NCBI GenBank assembly: GCA_963575745.1
Contig: CAUYUJ010017879.1
Span: 152,489 to 216,488 of the forward strand
DNA length: 64,000 nt
Origin: Prorocentrum cordatum
Lineage: Eukaryota; Sar; Dinophyceae; Prorocentrales; Prorocentraceae
Direction of reading: 5' to 3'
A program made the position numbers and the translations under genes. A model generated the notes under the pieces. It saw nothing but the letters and a program-made list of their open reading frames with translations, was not told the origin of the DNA and did not search any database. This document shows positions 20,577 through 30,355 of this stretch, one piece after another. Positions within the stretch are counted from its first letter, which is position 1, and every line of letters starts with the position of its first letter.

Positions 20577-20592
20577 CTCCACGAGCGTGGGG
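20577..20592. repeat. CTCCACGnnCGTGGAG palindrome (variant)
   Basis: CTCCACGAGCGTGGGG, internal to the element above and followed by ATCACC/ACC triplets. Other copies: 19956, 20823, about 23069, about 24797 and about 24873. Confidence 0.8.
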
Positions 20593-20685
20593 CGAAACAA
20601 AAACAGCATCACCATCGCCACCACCAACACCATCACCGCCACGACCGCCACCACAACCATATGTAGGGGATTATGATGATGTCTC

Positions 20686-20723
<38 letters not shown>

Positions 20724-20999
20724 GTGACGAATGTTATTGTGATGATGATGGTGACGAGGATGATGCTGAGGATGCTGATGATGATGACGATGGTGGTGAT
20801 GATGATGATGATGTGTTGGACACCCCACGCTCGTGGAGGATACTTGTTTCCACCGAGTGCCTTCTCAGCGCACTCGACGCCACACCTGCCTGCGGACCCC
20901 TTGCGCGCCAGCGCCTCTCAGCATTCAGGGTGCTCGCGCCCCTACATGCGCTCCGAGCGCTCCTCGCCAGCACCCTGTCGCGCCCTCAGCGCGCTCGCC

Positions 21000-22836
21000 T
21001 CAAAGCTTCCACAGCGCCTTCAGCGCCCTCACCTTTCTGCGCCCCTTCTTGATCTCAGCGTCGATGCCCGTGGCCACTGCAGCCGCGGCCTCGATGTCCG
21101 CTGCCTGGACGGCCTGCCAGTCCGACATGCACTGGCGCTCGAAGTCCAGCAGCTTCTGGTCGTCAGCGGCAAGCGCTGTCTTCAGCGACTCGAGGTCGGT
21201 CTCGATTTTGCACCCCCTGCGGTTGTCGTTCCCCTGGGTTGGACGAGGAAGGCGGAGGAGGGAAAGGAGGAGGAGGAGGAGTGAGGAAGCGAGGGGAGAG
21301 GGAGGAGAAGGAGGGGGAAATGGGAGAAGGAAGAGGCGAGGGAAAAATGATAAGAAGGATGAGGACGAGGTGAGAGGATGAGGAGGGGGACGAAGAGGAG
21401 GGAAGGTGGAGGGAGGGAGGAGGGAGAAGGGAGGAGGGAGGAGGAGGAGGAGAGAGGAGGAGGGAGGAGGGAGGAAGGATGAGGACGACACCACAGCAGG
21501 CACTTCCACCCACCCATCCACCCACCCACCCACCAACCCATCCACCCACCCATCCAGCCACCCACCGACCCCCACATCCTCACCATTCATTTTAAGATGT
21601 TACTAAGATGATCTTCGCATCATTGAAGGATTGTTTATTACATGGTCATAGTATGATGTTAAAGCCATCTTAAGATGATCTTGATATGAGCTGTTGTTTT
21701 TTGAAAAGCCCCCCCCCACCCCCGACCTGGCTGGACACGATCGCCCCGCCGAGCTCCCTCATGAACCTGTCGCACGCGCTGTGGGCGTTCCTTGCCCCTT
21801 TTAGCGCGAGCACCACTGACTCGGGCATCTGCTTGGAACCGTTGTCCTGATGCTGCTGCTGCTAGTGATTGTGGCCGCTGCTGCTCGGCCACGCCGCCGC
21901 TGCCAGCGTGTCGAAGTCGCCTTTGGTCTTGTCGTACAGCGCGTCGGTGAGCTGCTCGTCCTGCTTCACCTCGCACCCCTGCTCCTTGAGCTTCGTGGTG
22001 GACTCAGACGACACCCTGACCTCCAAGTACCTTAGCCACTGCACGTCCAAGTGCTCGGGGATGGCACTGCCGCGTCGTGTCTCCAACGTCTTGGCCTTCA
22101 CAATGGCCAGCAATATCGGCTCGTCGTACTTCTCCAACGCCTCCTTCCACGTCTTCCATGAACTGAAGAACTCCGATCGGTCCAACTTCCGACTGAAGTC
22201 GCTGCGTTGCTTGCTCTTGCCATTCGTAACTGCCTCCGCAAAGTCCCTTGCCTCGTTTGCCGATCCCTTCTTCTGGACCCTCTTCCACTCGTCCTTGGTC
22301 TCATCAGGCAGGCCACGTAGATGGTAGTAGCACGCGTTGTGCTCCTTCTTGGAGGACTTCACGAAGTCAGCCAGCCACGTCGAAGCTGTAGCGCCCACGT
22401 CCATCAGCTCGGCTTCCGTCCCCAAGTAGCCGCCTGTACTCAACTTTGCTAAACCCCCTGGTGGGAACTCATCGAGTGCGGCCTCCTCGTTCCTGCTTTG
22501 AGATCCCGCGCGCGTCGCTGCTGCGGGAACTGGTGGTGGTTGCACTCCTGCAGTCTTCGCTGCCGTGGCCTTTTGTGCTGGTGGTGGCGCCCCTGTATTC
22601 TTCGTTGCCGTGGCACTTGTAACAATTCTCTTCGGGTGGGGCGCCGGAGCCTCGTCGTCGTTCGCCTCGGCTTTCGTCTCCTCCATCTCGACCTTCACCT
22701 CCTTCTTCGGCATAGGCATGCCAGCCCTCGCAGCGTCCACCTTCGCCTTGATACAGTACTTGGCCAGAGGAGAGACCTTCGGCTCTGGCGCTGCATCGCC
22801 TGGCGTCGGCGCGGGAGGCGTCTTCCTCTTGCCCAT
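21000..22836 (-). CDS. Protein of unknown function, two exons, one in-frame TAG
   Basis: Exon 1 runs 22836 to 21727 (ATG start, MGKRKTPP) and exon 2 runs 21233 to 21000, joined by a GT-AG, phase-0 intron (21726-21234) with a long pyrimidine-rich 3' part. The joined frame has 447 codons. The first 130 residues are Ala/Pro/Lys-rich and probably disordered. The rest is alpha-helical in character (CYYHLRGLPDETKDEWKRV; WLRYLEVRV; DDQKLLDFERQCMSDWQAV), with no family I can name. Codon 325 is TAG (21864-21862) just before CAG CAG CAG CAT CAG; the frame stays coding-like afterwards, so CAG to TAG is the simplest reading. Both sides are bordered by GAY arrays and palindromes, so it may belong to a mobile unit. 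The start and the intron are inferred. Confidence 0.55.
21234..21726 (-). other. Predicted intron
   Basis: On the minus strand: donor CAG then GTCGGGGGTGGG; acceptor after CCAACCCAG before GGGAACGAC. It keeps phase 0. It contains a GGTGGGTGGAT tandem array (plus-strand CCACCCACCCAT, 21505-21570) and a CCTCC-rich tract (21250-21480) next to the acceptor. Confidence 0.6.
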
Positions 22837-22914
22837 CCTCGGCGCGGGAGGCGCTGGAGGAGGCGCGCGTGAAAGGCAAGTGCGCGCGCCGCCCCTCGAT
22901 CAAGCCATAATGGC

Positions 22915-23065
22915 AAACTATGGTGACGATGATGATGATAACGCCGATGCCGATGATGACGATGATGCTGATGAAGATGGCGATGGTGATGCATGGTGAT
23001 GCTGATGATGGTGATTAGCATGATGCTGCTGATGATGCTGATGGTGACGATGGTGATGCTGATGG
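22915..23065. repeat. GAY-triplet array (GATGAC mosaic)
   Basis: GATGATGATGATAACGCC, GATGATGCTGATGATGG and GGTGACGATGGTGATGC units. Ends 4 bp before the palindrome at 23069. Confidence 0.9.
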
Positions 23066-23068
23066 TGA

Positions 23069-23084
23069 CGACGACTCCACGCTC
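23069..23084. repeat. CTCCACGCTCGTGGAG palindrome
   Basis: A perfect 16-bp palindrome directly after a GAY array, followed by GATGATGTGTTTTTAGATG. It sits between the two minus-strand coding regions. Confidence 0.9.
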
Positions 23085-23153
23085 GTGGAGGATGATGTGT
23101 TTTTAGATGTGTGTCACCCCATCCACGCTCACTCTACGTGAACGTGCACCACT

Positions 23154-24362
23154 CTAAGAGGCATTCTCGTTGAGCCACTTCTTCGCGTCCTCCTTGGTCT
23201 TGACGGCGCCACTGTTGATCTTCTCCTTGAGCTCCTCGATGAGAGAGCCGTAACTCGATGACCTCTTGGAAGTGAGGCCGACGACGTAGCTGCCAGCACT
23301 ATCGAGCAAGTACGCCTCCCCTCGTCGCGTAGCTGTCGCGCGCCTCTGGGTAACCGTAGTCGGGATTGCGATGGCCTCGTCGGTGTCCCCAATCCTGTCT
23401 TTGTCCTTGTCCTTGCCCGTCGTCTCGGCCTCGTCGGTGCTCTTCGTCTGCTTGCCACGAAGTCGCAGTTTCACCTTGACGACGATCTTGCCCTCCTTGA
23501 CGGCACCCTTGCCCTTCTTGGCGCCCTTGCCCTTCTTGCCGCCACTCTTGCCCCCCTTGGCGCCGCCCTTGGCCTTCTTGGCGCCGCCCTTGCCTTTGTG
23601 CTTCTTGGCGCCACCCTCGGCCTGCGACATCTTCGTGGTGTCGCGCTTCTGGCCGCCGATGGCTGCAGACGGGATCTCCGCGCGCTCCTCCGAATCTACA
23701 TCTACGCTGATCGCCCTGGTGCACTCGGGGCACTTGCAGCGGTAGCCACACATCTCTACGTCAGTCTCTACCTCTACTTCGGTATCGCCGCCGTCTCCAC
23801 ACCCGTTCATGGCGAAGAGCTCCTCGACAGCCGACGCGCTCATGTCGGCAGCGCTCCTTGCATCATGACTCCCGCTTGCTGGCTCATCGCGCCTTGCATC
23901 TGCAGATTCCTCTGGTGGCGGACCCAGCGTCTCGCGCGACCCTGTCGAATGTTCAGCTGGCAGGCGAATCGTCTTCACCAAAGCATGGAGGGAACTCTTC
24001 TTGAGCATCTTCTCGCTCAGCGCCGCGTTGTAGATGTGTTTCGTCATTATGCGCCAGCTCTCGGCGGCCAGCGTTGCACTGCGATTCACGAAGCGTGGAT
24101 CGCAACCCAAAATCCCATGCCGAGCGTGGAGCTTCTCGAAGGCTTGCGTCAAAGACTTTTGAGTAGGAAAGCCCTACGGTGCGAGCTCGAGCAGGATCTG
24201 CAAGGGGCGCTCGTACTGCACCATCGTCTCTTCATCTAGCGGCTGCCCCCTGGTGGCGCTATACCCCGACCCATCCCAAACGAAACCTAGATCTCTTAAC
24301 CTCGCGAGGTCGCCCCATCGGTCTGCCAGCGTCTCGGGGTCCACCTGAGACCCCGTCGGCAT
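23154..24362 (-). CDS. Protein of unknown function with Gly/Lys-rich centre, one in-frame TAG
   Basis: One frame from ATG at 24362 (MPTGSQVDPETLADRWGD) to TAG at 23154, 403 codons, broken by TAG at codon 63 (24176-24174). Both sides of the break are coding-like (QYERPLQILLELAP, then GFPTQKSLTQAFEKLHA). After a helical N-terminal part comes an acidic stretch with a CGYRCKCPEC knuckle (possible metal site), then GGAKKHKGKGGAKK-type repeats (about 23490-23640) and a helical tail ending in AKKWLNENAS. No known family is recognised. It is transcribed toward the other minus-strand gene 300 bp downstream, with only a GAY array and palindrome between. TAG is also its own terminator, which argues against a recoded TAG. 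Confidence 0.5.
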
Positions 24363-24474
24363 TTTGCGACGAGCCTTGCCCGGCAACTCGGGGGGCGGCT
24401 ACGAGTGTGAAAAGAGAAAACAAGGGCGCGACGCGCCCTTCTCTGCAAACCAGAATGGCAAACAACGGCGAATA

Positions 24475-24506
24475 TGCTGCTGACGATGATGATGATGATG
24501 ATGATA

Positions 24507-24543
<37 letters not shown>

Positions 24544-24687
24544 CGGTGATGATGATGATGATGATGACGGTGGTGGCAACGATGATAATGACCATGATGA
24601 TGATGATGATGATGATGACGACGACGGTGATCGTGACGATGGTTGTGGTAATGATGATGACGGTGATGGTGGCGATGGTTGTGGTAC

Positions 24688-24718
<31 letters not shown>

Positions 24719-24788
24719 GACCATGTGTGTGAAGATGATGATGATGACGGTGCTGATGGTGATGATGATGGTGATGGCGATGCTATGT
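24475..24788. repeat. GAY-triplet array, 310 bp
   Basis: GATGATGAT with GAC, GGT and AAT interruptions. All-Asp on +, Ile/Ser/His shadows on -. It lies upstream of the minus-strand start at 24362. Confidence 0.97.
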
Positions 24789-24794
24789 AGTAAC

Positions 24795-24890
24795 CACTCC
24801 ACGTTCGTGGAGGATGTTTTTGCTATGTGGTAACCACTCCACGCGAGACTATGGGGCGCCCATGTGAACCACTCCACGCACGTGGAGGAT
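24795..24890. repeat. Three CCACTCCACG palindrome units
   Basis: ACCACTCCACGTTCGTGGAGGAT at 24792-24814, a half unit ACCACTCCACG at 24831-24841, and ACCACTCCACGCACGTGGAGGAT at 24868-24890. The whole motif is repeated about every 40 bp next to a GAY array. Confidence 0.85.
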
Positions 24891-25320
24891 TTGGTTTTGT
24901 TTTTGATATTGGTTTCTTCCACTACTGAGCTCCTCATATCTCCGCAACAGGGCCGAAGATCATGCAGCTACTGCGTATAAGGCAAAGGTGTCCCAGGGCA
25001 GTGCTGCAGCCACTCAGGGTAGGGCAAAGGGCGCAGCTTGCATGCGTTGTGGATCGACCATAAGCGGCACTCGAATGCTGCATCTGCGCCTAGCCTCTCG
25101 ATCTGGCGGCGGTTGGCGTAGTCCACACCTCCTTTTCTCTTGTCGGCCCGCCATATCTTGCGCTCGGTCGACCTACTCTCAATATTGCCGAACGTCTTGC
25201 CCTCCTCCATCGCGAACACAAATCGCTGGGACAACTACGATAGTACAGAGAAACAAAAAAAATCGTTGGGCTACATGACGGCAACAACGACAACGACGAC
25301 GACGACGACGATTGTGATGG
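24891..25320. other. Unassigned, ending in a short (CGA)n run
   Basis: No protein family recognised; (CGACGA)n at 25286-25312. Confidence 0.4.
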
Positions 25321-25625
25321 TGATGGTCATGGCGATAGTGACGGTGATGCTGATGCTGACAGTGATGATGCTGCTGATGTAAGCATGACAACATGTACGG
25401 TTCATGATGTTTATATGTGATTGTATACATACTTATGCATAGTTATGTTGGTAATAATATAATGATGTGATAATTGCGCTTATAGTTAACATTCCGTATA
25501 CATAAACTGTTATGTATTATGTTTAGTCTGCACATCACTTATCTGCGAATGTGCACTGACCATGCTTCCAGAAAGATAACTAACGATTTATGTTCCAAGC
25601 TTTCTGGGCTACTGGGCGGGCAATG
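25320..25625. repeat. AT-rich patch with GAT head (family N, copy 2, inverted)
   Basis: GATGGTGATGG / GATGCTGATG, then about 220 bp AT-rich (25380-25600), then AACGATTTATGTTCCAAGC and TCTGGGCTACTGGGCG. The last part is the inverse of 17747-17785. Either two ends of a long element or two copies. Confidence 0.6.
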
Positions 25626-25760
25626 AAAAACATGACGGGAGGTTTTTCGCTGTTTTCGGCCTCTGGGTGCCCTTGTCGGGCCTCGGGACCGTCCAAAAAC
25701 GACTCGGGATGAAAAACCCGTCCAGCCCCTTTTTCGCCCGGCCCGATCCAAGGCGAGGCC
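25606..25760. mobile_element. Repeat G, copy 1 (AAAAACGACTCGGGATGAAA)
   Basis: Contains GGAGGTTTTTCGCTGTTTTC and AAAAACGACTCGGGATGAAA, the same order as at 63130-63240. The two motifs are partly inverted relative to each other. Confidence 0.55.
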
Positions 25761-25763
25761 GCT

Positions 25764-25944
25764 TCGCGGCGGTGAGCGAGGGGGGGAAGTGAGAAGGAGA
25801 AGGCCTTATCAGAAGGCGTCGGGACTCCTCAGAAGCCCAACGACGCCTTCTGTGTCTTTGGGGAAGGCTGGGGGAACATCTCGGCAGGCCGGGGAACTCC
25901 CGAGCCTTCTGGGAAGGCCCGCCCCTTCTCACTTTCCGCCCGGG
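25764..25944. mobile_element. Family H TIR element, copy 1
   Basis: Left GGGGAAGTGAGAAGGAGAAG, right inverted GGAAAGTGAGAAGGGGCGGG, with repeated GGCCTTCT and AGAAGGC palindromic words inside. Copies 2 and 3 are at 27101-27294 and 58290-58620. Confidence 0.7.
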
Positions 25945-26320
25945 CACGCCGCCGAAAACGGGCGACGACAAAAAAACGGGTCCGACTGCGCAGGCATTGG
26001 CACGCAAGCTGCCCGCGCAAGGTCGCGGGGAAGCGCCCTCGTTTCCAGTGCGGCGTGCCGCGCTGGCGGCCCGCGCAGGAAGCCACCGCGTCAGGTCGCT
26101 AATTCTGTCATCTCGCACAAGATCGGCGTCTTTTCGCCCCTCCAGTGCTGAGTTTCTGTTGGTTTCACCGCGGGGTGCTTGTGGCCGGCGCCTGCCGCAT
26201 TCAGAAACGCGGCGTTCGCGACGTGCGTCGGCCCAAGAGGCAGCTTTCTGCTTAGAGCCGGCTGGGGGTCTGAAGTCTTCAGTGCTGGCCCTGGCCAGCA
26301 GAGAGTCAGAGCCCCGAATC
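25945..26320. other. No recognisable gene
   Basis: GC-rich, open on both strands, no domain or TIR. Confidence 0.4.
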
Positions 26321-26323
26321 ATC

Positions 26324-26405
26324 AGGGGTAACTCGGGTCAGGGATAACTCGGGTTCCTTTTTCGGGAGTCCAAACCCGAGTTACCCCGGACCCGAGTTAC
26401 CCCGG
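26324..26405. repeat. Double hairpin of TAACTCGGGT units
   Basis: GGGTAACTCGGGT and GGATAACTCGGGTT are followed after 20 bp by AACCCGAGTTACCCCGG twice. The arms pair over about 30 bp. Confidence 0.85.
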
Positions 26406-26573
26406 ATAACTCGGGCGCCCAAGAGAGGGCGGGCGAGGTTCGAGATTCTGGGTTTTTTCTCCTTCCTCCAGCGGCCGTGGGGCGCCAGCGCCCCGCCACG
26501 GCCCGCCTCGCTGCGCCTGCGCACGGGGCCCTGGCGCACAAGGGCCGGGGACCTCCTTCGGACCCCACGACCC

Positions 26574-26700
26574 CTCCTCCTCCTCCTCCTCCTCCTCCTC
26601 CTCCTCCTCCTCCTCCTCCTCCTCCTCCTCATCCTGCTCCGCATCCTCATCCTCATGTTCCTCCTCATCCTCCTCCTCCTCCTCATCCTCCTCAAAAACC
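26574..26700. repeat. (CCT)n microsatellite with CATCCT
   Basis: CCTCCT tract, then CCTCATCCT units. Confidence 0.95.
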
Positions 26701-26784
26701 AGGTGGACCCCGGGAGGGGTCCGCCTCAAAACGTGCGCTCGCCCAAGAGGCAATTCTGTGACATCCTCCGGCGATGCTCGAAGA

Positions 26785-26972
26785 AGCAACTGCAGATTCC
26801 GCGCAGATCTCTTGGTCCGCGCAGATTTCTTGGTTCGGCGTTGGGCCCCCCTGGCTGCGCTTCGGCCGCCGCCTCTGGCGCGCTCCGCGCGCCAGGGAGG
26901 GGGCTCCAGCGCCGCTCCCAGAAATTCGCGCGGCCCTTAGAAAATGTATGTTTACGCCGCTTTCATTTCCTA
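26785..26972. mobile_element. Family A TIR element, copy 7 (diverged)
   Basis: CCGCGCAGATTTCTTGGTTC on the left, GAAATTCGCGCGGCCC and TGTATGTTTACG on the right, with the usual GGCGCGCTCCGCGCGCC centre. The left arm has an internal duplication. Confidence 0.7.
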
Positions 26973-27100
26973 GGTAACGAACGGGTGTGGCGGTGGGGGC
27001 TGGGGGGATGGGGGAAGGGGGCCGCGCATTCCCAGACGGCGCTGGCGCCTTTCAGCTCGATGCTCTTCAAAACGCGTCTCAGAGACTCGGCAGCGAACCC

Positions 27101-27294
27101 CGGGGGCAAGTGAGAAGGGGCAGGCCTTCTCACGAGGCTCGGAAGCCCCCTGGCCTTCGGATCCGATCTCCAGGCCCTCCCGGGAGACGCACCAAAAAGA
27201 CTTCCCAGAAGGCGTCGGGGCGCCTCTGCAGAGTCCCAGCGCCTTCGGAGGAGGCCTTCTGCTCCTCAGTGCCCCCCCCCCCCGCTCGCCGCCG
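27101..27294. mobile_element. Family H element, copy 2
   Basis: CAAGTGAGAAGGGGCAGGCC start, GGAGGAGGCCTTCTGCTCC then a C run and GCTCGCCGCC end. Confidence 0.6.
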
Positions 27295-27507
27295 ACAGGC
27301 GGCCCCGCCTTCGAGGAGCGGGGGCCCCGGCCAGGTGGGGGTCGAGCCACAGGCTGACCCGTGGCGTCCACCGCCGCACGGTGTACGACATCCCCGGGCG
27401 CCGGGCGGCCGAGGCGATCCCGACGGGCCGTCGACCGCCATCGGTCTTCGCGGGATGAGGCAGACACGCACTGCTCTCCATGCCGCCGGCGCGGCACCGC
27501 CGGCCAA

Positions 27508-27688
27508 TACAGTCGGGGCCCGGAAGAAGGAGCCCTTTTCGTTGGGGGAGGGGCTCCGCGCTCCTGAAGTGTTGCACAGCTTGCCTCGGATTTTCCTTGG
27601 GTGTTCGACAGGAAGTCGAAGGTTAACTGATGGAAAACAGGGGCCTCGTTCCTTATTTGGGGTTCCTTAGGTCAACGCCCCGACTGTA
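27508..27688. mobile_element. Family F TIR element, copy 2
   Basis: TACAGTCGGGGC at the left, inverted TACAGTCGGGGCGTTGACC at the right; CCTTTTCGTTGGGGGAGGGG and GGGGCCTCGTTCCTTA inside. Confidence 0.85.
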
Positions 27689-27854
27689 TAGCGTTCCAGG
27701 TCCTGGCCAGGGCGCTGTGCCATTCCTCGGGGAGGAGGGCCGGCTGGGCGGAGGGCGCCAGCCGCCGCCTCCGGCGGCCGTGCCTCTTTCATCCTCTTGG
27801 CGCGGCGGCGGAGGGCCTCGCCGTCCTCGGGGATCGCCAGGTGCGGCGGCAGGC

Positions 27855-28088
27855 CCCTCCTCCTCCTCCTCCTCCTCCTCCTCCTCCTCCTCCTCCTCCT
27901 CCTCCTCCTCGTTCTCCTCCCCCTCCTCCTCCTCCTCCCTCTCCCTTCTGAATTCTCCTCCTCCTCCTCCCCCTCCTCCTCCTCCTCCTCCTCCTCCTCC
28001 TCCTCCTCCTCCTCCTCCTCCTCCTCCCCCTCCTCCTCCTCCTCCTCCTCCTCCTCCTCCTCCTCCTCCTCCTCGTCCTCCTCCTCTG
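27855..28088. repeat. (CCT)n microsatellite, 230 bp
   Basis: Two CCT tracts separated by CTCCCTTCTGAATT. Very long shadow frames on both strands. Confidence 0.97.
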
Positions 28089-28499
28089 TGTGCGGGGGGG
28101 GGCCCGCTGCGAAGGGGCATCAGCTGACTCTGCTGGCGGGGGCTGCACTGCCCAGAGGCGGGCCCCACAGGTGCCCTCGGCCTCGGCCTCTGCCCGTGGG
28201 TGGTGCAGAGGCCCGCGCAACGTCGCAGGGGAAGGCGCCGGGGCCCGCGCAGCGGCGCAGCCATGGCGCAGGGTGCGCTGGCCGTGGTCCTCTATATACG
28301 GCAGGTCCTGCGCGCCAGGCTGCGGCTGTTGTCGCGGGCCTCGCGCTCGGCGATGACGCCCTGCGGCTCGCGGAGGCCCCCGGGCGTGCCGAGGTTGACC
28401 GAGGCAATGGCGGGAAGGCGCGCTGCCGTGTTCGCCTGGCGCCGCCGCAAGTGGGCGTCGGGGTGGCCCTAGCTGCGCTCCGCGTGCTCCGCTCCGCCG

Positions 28500-29006
28500 C
28501 CACGCGCGGCAGCTTGAGCAGCTCCGCCAGAGGATGCGTGCAGACCTGGGTGCCGCCTCTGGTTCGGCGGCAGGGCGGCCTGCGCGTCACGATGCCAGGC
28601 ATCTCGCCTGGCGGGGCTCCACCTTTCACGCCCTCCTTTTCTTTGAGCAGACGCTCCGTGGCTGCGGACAGCAGCTGCAACATGGTCTCGCGGTCGCCCT
28701 CGGCCTCCGCAGCGATAAAAGCAGAGTCGATGACGTCGGCGAAGGGCTGCCACTCCTCGGCCGTGTTCGGCGCGCCCGGGGCACGCAACCAGCACTGTGC
28801 AGCCATGCATGCGGATTCCTCCGCAGGCATGCCTGGAGGTCGTGGTAGACCAGCGCGTGGTCCGCGACGCCGTCGGAACTGCCCCTACGGCTCACTCTCT
28901 CACGGGTCTCGATCAACATGTAGTCGATGTGCCTCCCTTTGTCGTGCGTCGGGAGCGCACGCTCCTCGGTACCATCCGGGCAGGTCAGCAGCCCTTTGGC
29001 GTTCAT
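28500..29006 (-). pseudogene. LINE-like retroelement fragment: end of endonuclease domain and linker
   Basis: Read leftwards from 29006: RHIDYMLIETRERVS and DGVADHALVYHDLQA resemble the C-terminal IDY and (S)DH motifs of an apurinic-type endonuclease in non-LTR elements. The frame then shifts near 28832 into a helical linker (NTAEEWQPFADVID; ETMLQLLSAATERLLKEKEG), as between endonuclease and reverse transcriptase. Homology fades by about 28500, before a (CCT)n tract. It is 5'- and 3'-truncated. Assignment rests on motif order and is moderate. Confidence 0.5.
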
Positions 29007-29179
29007 AGTCGCTGCGCCTGCCTCCGTCGGTAGGTGGTCTGCAGGCTCATAGGGGGCCTTTGCAGCCCAGCTGTGTGCGTCTTGGGGCTTCTTGTGGTTC
29101 TCTAATTAGGGTGTCGTGGGATCATGTTGGAGGGGCTGGCTTCCAGCGGATCGGCAGTGGCGTGCTTTTGGTGCCCCTG

Positions 29180-29320
29180 TTGGGGCCCCTCTCTTGGGGG
29201 CCTCTTGGGCCCCTCTCTTGGGGGCCTCTTGGGCCATCTTGGGCTGGTCTCGGGGGGTCTTCTGCAACCGATGCGGCGAGAAGGAGTCGAGATCCATCTA
29301 AAAAACCTCAGGGGCCCGGC
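29180..29320. repeat. CTTGGGGGCCTC-type minisatellite
   Basis: GGCCCCTCTCTTGGGGGCCT is repeated. The same 11-12 bp word recurs at 30965-32100, 42120-42360, 51660-51990 and, inverted, at 53060-53420. Confidence 0.8.
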
Positions 29321-30330
29321 CCGCTTGGGCCCCTCGGGCCAGCTGGCCGTGGACCTCCCAGACGGCCCCCGCAAGGCTCCCAAGAGAGAGCCGAGCTCGG
29401 CTCCGAGAGGGTTCTTGGCGGCACAGGCGGCCCCAAACTGCCACACCGGCATCAGGATTGCCCAACAGTCACTCCGGGACGCCCCCTCCCCCCGGGCCCC
29501 TCAGGTCAAGCCCGGGACCTCCGCCCAGCCGGCGGGGAAGAGATCCAAGGGAAAGGGCTTCGCTTCGACTCGATTGCGAATCGGGTCGATTCACATCGGG
29601 CCGGTGAGCTTGGAGATCCCCAGGTGGCCGCAAGAGAAGGGGGGAGAGTTTCGAATGCACAAGCGTCTCCCAGGACCGCGCCTGGACGACCACCGAGGAC
29701 TCCACCTCACACGCCGACAGGGTCGGTGTATTGAGTGCGGTCTGCAGTGGCACGCACGAGCCGATGCTCACTCTGCACGTTCTCTCACCTAACTCATGCT
29801 TGCAACATGCGAAACCTGGCTCGAGAGAGGTCAGATTCTGGGGTAAAGTGAAAACCCATGCGAAGAAACACCCTGCTTGCCTCCAGGGTGCCCCGGGTCT
29901 CTTGGGCTTCGATGGCTTTGCGATGGAAAGCGTGATGCTTCCACACCAAAACTCAATGGACGTCATGGGGTCTCAGGGTTGGGTGTCTTGTGGAAGGTTT
30001 CTTGTGGTCGAGCTTGTACGGTACCCAAGGGATCCAGGGCCCCAAGGCAGGTGTTTCCTTCCATCGGGGCGCCAGGGGGTTAGCAGGGCCCGGCGGCTAT
30101 CGGACGACGTCGAGATGGCACCTTCTGGCCCCAAGGACACGTCTTGTGGACTCCCCAGAACATCGCGGGATTGCTTCGTGCACGCGCTGTGTTTCGACCA
30201 CGTCTTCGGCGCAACAAGCGCAGGTGTCCCCAGGTCTCGCGGCTTAGATGCCGCAAGAAATTGCTCAAAGCTTCCAGGAGTTCTGATATTTCTCACACTA
30301 CTTGGTTCATTGACTTACGTATTTCATTTG
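29321..30330. other. Region upstream of the protease gene, no feature seen
   Basis: No convincing exon. 30331-30344 (ACCTGTTTCCTCAG) is a good pyrimidine-AG site 11 bp before the protease ATG and could serve as a trans-splice acceptor; that is an inference. Confidence 0.4.
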
Positions 30331-30355
30331 ACCTGTTTCCTCAGGTCACCACGCC

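Larger units (their letters stand above)
19952..20842. mobile_element. Element with 41-bp TIRs made of palindrome plus (ATC)n
   Basis: The left end reads TATCCTCCACGAGCGTGGAG then TGTCCAACACATCATCATC. The right end is its inverse with one change (G for A) over about 41 bp. The interior is 890 bp: a KPSKA-coding minisatellite (20140-20330) and ATC arrays (20600-20655) turning into GAT arrays (20665-20815). The tip CTCCACGAGCGTGGAG is itself a palindrome. No target duplication is obvious. Confidence 0.8.
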
